Assembly (NCBI RefSeq): GCF_035582795.1 | Contig: NC_134365.1 | Location: forward strand, 39,970,135-40,034,134 | Source: Mycteria americana | Lineage: Eukaryota > Chordata > Aves > Ciconiiformes > Ciconiidae | Length of the DNA: 64,000 nt | Direction: 5' to 3' | Shown here: positions 59,990 through 64,000 of the stretch, piece after piece | How the letters are laid out: each line of letters starts with the position of its first letter | Numbering within the stretch: position 1 is the first letter of the stretch | Program-made: the position numbers and the translations under genes | The notes under the pieces: model-generated | The model's database searches: none | Told to the model about the DNA's origin: nothing | Seen by the model: only the letters and a program-made list of their open reading frames with translations

Positions 59990-62507
59990 ATGGATGTTGA
60001 CTGGAAAGCAGCAAAAGGAACTTCACAAACTGACTAAGAGAGTAAGAAACTATTTTTGTATGCTTATTGGAAAATGAATATTTTGGCTCTCTTTACATTT
60101 GGTATGAAAAGTAATTGCTTATATAAATGCACTGGAGTTGTTAGGAAGTTAGATGATAATGCTCAGAAGTCAACTTGAAGAGTTTAAATCCTGCTCAGTA
60201 GAAATAACCAATTCCTGTGAACTACCTGCCTTTCCAAGTGCTTTATGTTCCATACAGGCTAGTGACATTCGTCTGACTGGGTTAAATACGCACATTAAAA
60301 ACCCAGATTCAGTGGTTATGAGAGGAGAGACATGTTGAAGAATTCATTAATGTGAGTTCCTCCTCTTAAGAAGATAGAAGATTCTCCAGATTCCAGTATC
60401 TGTTGCCTGGTGAAGACACCAGGCTCAATCAGAACCCACTGAATAAGTCAATCAAATCAATAAATAGAATCTTGTATCCCTCATTCCCAAAACTTAAATT
60501 CCTCCAAGTAACCAAATTATGGGGGAGATCTTACCAGGAAGTAGGGGAAGATGTGATAGAAGATCATTTAAGGTTTTGGAAATAGAAAAGGGTACTGTGT
60601 GTCTTTTATTTTTATAGTGTGCATTGTAAACTTCAGGGCTGTGTGTGTCCTGAGAAGTCATTGATCCAAATTCAGTCCTACAGTTCTCCCTTAAACATCC
60701 TGAGAAACTAGCTTTTAAAATGCTTTGTGGGTTTGGAGGTCTGTACCATCCCGATTATTGTTTTAGCAGCGTGAGAAAAGACACGAACAGGCAAGATAAA
60801 TGAAGGAGATGCTACGTAACGTCAAGTCAGGTGATATCAGGGGACAGTCTTACTCTCTTTCTGCACTTGTTTTTGACTTCAGCAGTATGGCATGCAGTTT
60901 GATCACTACATTTGCTTGAATAAAAAATAGCAAGGAAAAAAAAGCCCACCTCCATCTGCAGAAACAAGTAAGTTGTGCAGTTCTAGTTCACATAGACATT
61001 CTTTAAATTCGGTAGGCTTTCCAACTTACACTGTTCTTACCTGTATCACAAGAATTCTGAACATCTGTCGCAAGGTGTTTGACCAATTCAAAATTGGTCT
61101 CATTGGACCTGTCCTTCACTGCTTTTAGCTCTTGTCTCCTCACTTTACTTTGTCAAAAACTTTGTGAAACTTCTCAGCTCCTTTATTAAGCAGTCCGCTA
61201 ACTGACTGGGTTCTGTGGTGCGCTCAGAGTAGGTAAAGTGAGTATATTTTTTTTAAGCTAAGGTGTCTTCAGGATGTAGTTAAATTATTCATCTGAGCTG
61301 TTTTTCAGATGGAGAGTTTCTGTACCAGTGAATTGTATTTATTCCTTTGGAAAACTAGATTACAAGAGGAATTGTATGTTTTTAGCACCTTTTTAATTTT
61401 ACAGGTAGTTGCTGATCATCTGCCCAATAGAGAATGGCAAATGAGTAGTTTCAGCGTCAGGGGAGTGCTGAGAATGGAGACGTAGCCTAAATGCCGGAAT
61501 CGTGCTGTGTTGCCATCCTGCAGGCCAAGGTTAAACAGCTTGGTTAACGCCACCAGTACAAAACTGTCCATGCCTGTGTGCTAGCACAAATGCTTCTACT
61601 GCTGTAATTGCCTCCATGTCGGAGCTGAAATAGTTACCCTAGTGGAAGGTGGCTGTAAACCAGGGCTACAAATGCCTGGGATACAAGGAAGTACCTAGGG
61701 AAATGGCGTGAAGCTGTACAGGAGAGACTCGGTAAACCCTTGGCTGTTACTTGCCTGCAGAGAAATACCTTCACAGGTAAAGACTGAGTTACTGGGATCA
61801 GTCATGATTTGTTCGTACATGTGAGCTAGTTTTTGGAAAATACTACTAAAAGATACTGGTATCTCTGAAGTTTTACTATAATTCATTTTAACTAAACAAC
61901 ATGTAAACCCCAGTTTATTCAAATTCTTACAGGCATGTTTCTTGCCCCTTGCAATGTATAAAGCGACAGCAGGTAGCTGGAAGTTCTTGAAGTTCTTTGG
62001 TCATCAGTAACCTTTCATGGGCTTTGTGGGGTTTGACAATCCCTCAGCCCAAGGTAGAGAAGTCCTGCGGGCAGATAGTTAAATTTTTCAAGTAGGGATG
62101 CTTCTAATAGATGGTTATCTGCCTTAAGTCACACTGCTTCCTATTTATTTTTCTTAATTTTTTCATTTGCTAAACTTAAGTCCAGTGAAGCTTGCAGAGG
62201 CTCTTCCATTGCACCTGCAGGTCAGAACCAAATAGCGGTCATATCGTGGTCTGGAATCTGCAGCAGAGAGAGAATTGTAGACGTGTATATTCAGGAGAAG
62301 CATTGATAACACGGGGACTGTACTTAAAAAGCTTTGTCTATTACATCATCTCCGATGTCTTATGCTTTTTCAGTGCGATACCTTCTCTACAGTGGCTGTG
62401 ACAGCTGTGTGACTGCGGTCCTGGGAGAGCAGCTGTTCTTACCTAGTTCCTGCTGGGACAAATGGTACCATCAGGCATTCTCTTCTGCTCCCCTTAAGTG
62501 ATCTCCG

Positions 62508-62538
<31 letters not shown>

Positions 62539-63725
62539 TCAGCTCTGAAAAAGGCACATATGGTCAGAGCCATGATCCTTGCTGTTCACAACCGCTCAGC
62601 TTTGGGATTTTTCTTCAAAAACAATTTCATCTCCTACTAATGCTTTATGCTTTGGCAAAGGATAAAGTGAGAGCATACAGCATAATGAATTTTCCCTTTT
62701 ATGATCTAAAATCATACTTCCCTAGTGCTAGTGTGTCTCGTGTGTGGAGAATAGCCCTGGAAACACCCTCCACTCCACACAACGCTGAGGAAACGCGTAA
62801 TTTTGCACAAACTGCTGTGTCAGAGTGAATCTTTGTTTTGAATTATACTTTCTGGCTTAATATTATTCTTAATAACTTCTAGTAAAACTTAAGGTTGTTT
62901 TGTTTTTTTTTTGTTTGGTTTTTTTTTTTTTTTTTTTTTTTCCCCAAAGCATGCCTTACAAATAAGGGAGTGATGAGCATTGGTGTCTATTCCAGTTTCT
63001 GTAGGAGACGCTGGCAGGCAAGTGCGTGTGTGTACGTGATCTTGTGACCCCAGCGCTGCGGCCCCGGCCCCAGCCAGGACAGGGGTTCAGTCTGAAAGGC
63101 TGAAATCCTTGGGTCTGCCTCCGCACCATCACCCCAACCGGCGCTCAGTACGTGTGGGGTGAGTGGGGACCAGCCTGGTGTTTATCATCCTGGTCTTTCT
63201 GGCCCGTAAACACGTTTCTGGCCTTGGGTGGCGGCACAAAAGTTGGCAAAATTTTAGCACAAAGGTTGACAATTGTTCTTACTTGATGAGCTCTTCAAGG
63301 TCATTATTTAATATCGTACACACTTTAATCTTTAATTTATTGCAGTTTGTAAATATTCTTGTGCTTACAGTTAGTGTTTTGAGCTTTAATTTATTGAATT
63401 AGTCTATTGGTACCTGTGTAGATACATAAATGCGCATACTTAGTAAATGACAGTCACAAGAAAAATATTTAAGAAATGGTAGCATTAAAATAGAGATATT
63501 CAGGTTATATTCAGATTAAGAGGGGCATAGGAAAAACAACTTCTGTATTGAACGACATTTAATAAATAGAGAGGGAGGCCGGTGCAACGTCAGCAGAGTG
63601 AAAATATTTTGATGGTGTTTGTTCTCCTTTTGGAATACTTTTGCATCTCCGAGAACAGCCAAGAAGCTCACTGACTGCTTTGTTGTGCTTTTTGTAAAGT
63701 CCAATAAACCCACTGTTTGATTAAA
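59990..63725 (+). other. MDM2: Probable MDM2 3' UTR
   Basis: No other gene is visible after the stop at 59987-59989. AATAAA occurs at 60919-60924 and at 63703-63708. The distal one is preceded by TTTTTGTAAAG and followed by a TGTTTG-type element, so it is the better candidate for the main end. ATTTA-containing T-rich stretches (about 61,336 and 62,143) could be AU-rich stability elements. The region also carries an A-tract at about 62,513-62,538 and a T-rich tract at about 62,898-62,941. The extent is inferred. Confidence 0.6.
63703..63708 (+). promoter_or_regulatory. MDM2: Candidate distal poly(A) signal of MDM2
   Basis: AATAAA with an upstream TGTAAA (CFIm-type) and T/GT-rich sequence on both sides. 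Cleavage is expected near 63,720-63,730. Confidence 0.6.
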
Positions 63726-64000
63726 CACGACTTTTTCACTATGTACCTATTTATCAGTATTGAAATTCTACTCTTGACCCAGGGAGGCGAAGTGCAAAGT
63801 GGAGTACTCGAGGCAGATGGCAAAATTGCTTTGTTTCAGTGTCTGACACTTCTCAGAAAGGCTAGAGCATTGACTCTGAACATATTTGAGAGCCTTCAAT
63901 ACTGCGTCTTCACTTCAGAGTTATTAGTTATGAAGTCTGCTGCTTTTCTCCTTCAAAAAACATGCACAGCTGAAACAGAAGTAGCTTGATTGCTGATTGT

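Overview
This is vertebrate nuclear DNA, most likely from a bird. It has intron-rich genes with GT-AG splicing, two CpG-island promoters, CR1 LINE fragments (the main avian retroposon), and a solo LTR of a type I associate with neoavian rather than galliform genomes. The last point is an inference from memory, so the species is left open. All three genes lie on the + strand in the order NUP107 - SLC35E3 - MDM2, as in the conserved block I know from human chromosome 12q15.

Layout. Positions 1-19,842 hold the last 22 coding exons of NUP107, a scaffold nucleoporin; its 5' part lies left of the window. The next 1.5 kb contains a reverse CR1 fragment and the CpG-island promoter of SLC35E3. SLC35E3 (CDS 21,354-25,335, 5 coding exons) encodes an orphan multi-pass transporter of the nucleotide-sugar / triose-phosphate type. 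Positions 25,336-46,400 have no gene I can support. The first 2 kb or so may be SLC35E3 3' UTR, and a solo LTR sits at 40,531-41,112. A second CpG island (about 46,430-47,500) is the MDM2 promoter region. It contains a candidate upstream first exon and a downstream TATA promoter with two adjacent p53-like response elements. MDM2 coding sequence runs from 47,525 to 59,989 (10 coding exons, 484 aa), followed by a probable long 3' UTR to about 63,725.

Function. The three genes do not form a pathway: one builds the nuclear pore, one is a membrane transporter of unknown substrate, and one is the E3 ligase that restrains p53. The clearest regulatory logic is at MDM2, where the conserved p53 elements next to a TATA box imply the p53-MDM2 negative feedback loop.

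Points most worth a second look are a U12-type (minor spliceosome) intron in SLC35E3, a near-perfect stem of about 40 bp filling half of the 174-nt SLC35E3 intron 1, the MDM2 P2 promoter architecture with a possible uORF in the P1 leader, and a 23-T tract directly after the weak donor of MDM2 exon 7. I found no minus-strand gene, tRNA, CRISPR array or novel multi-gene system.
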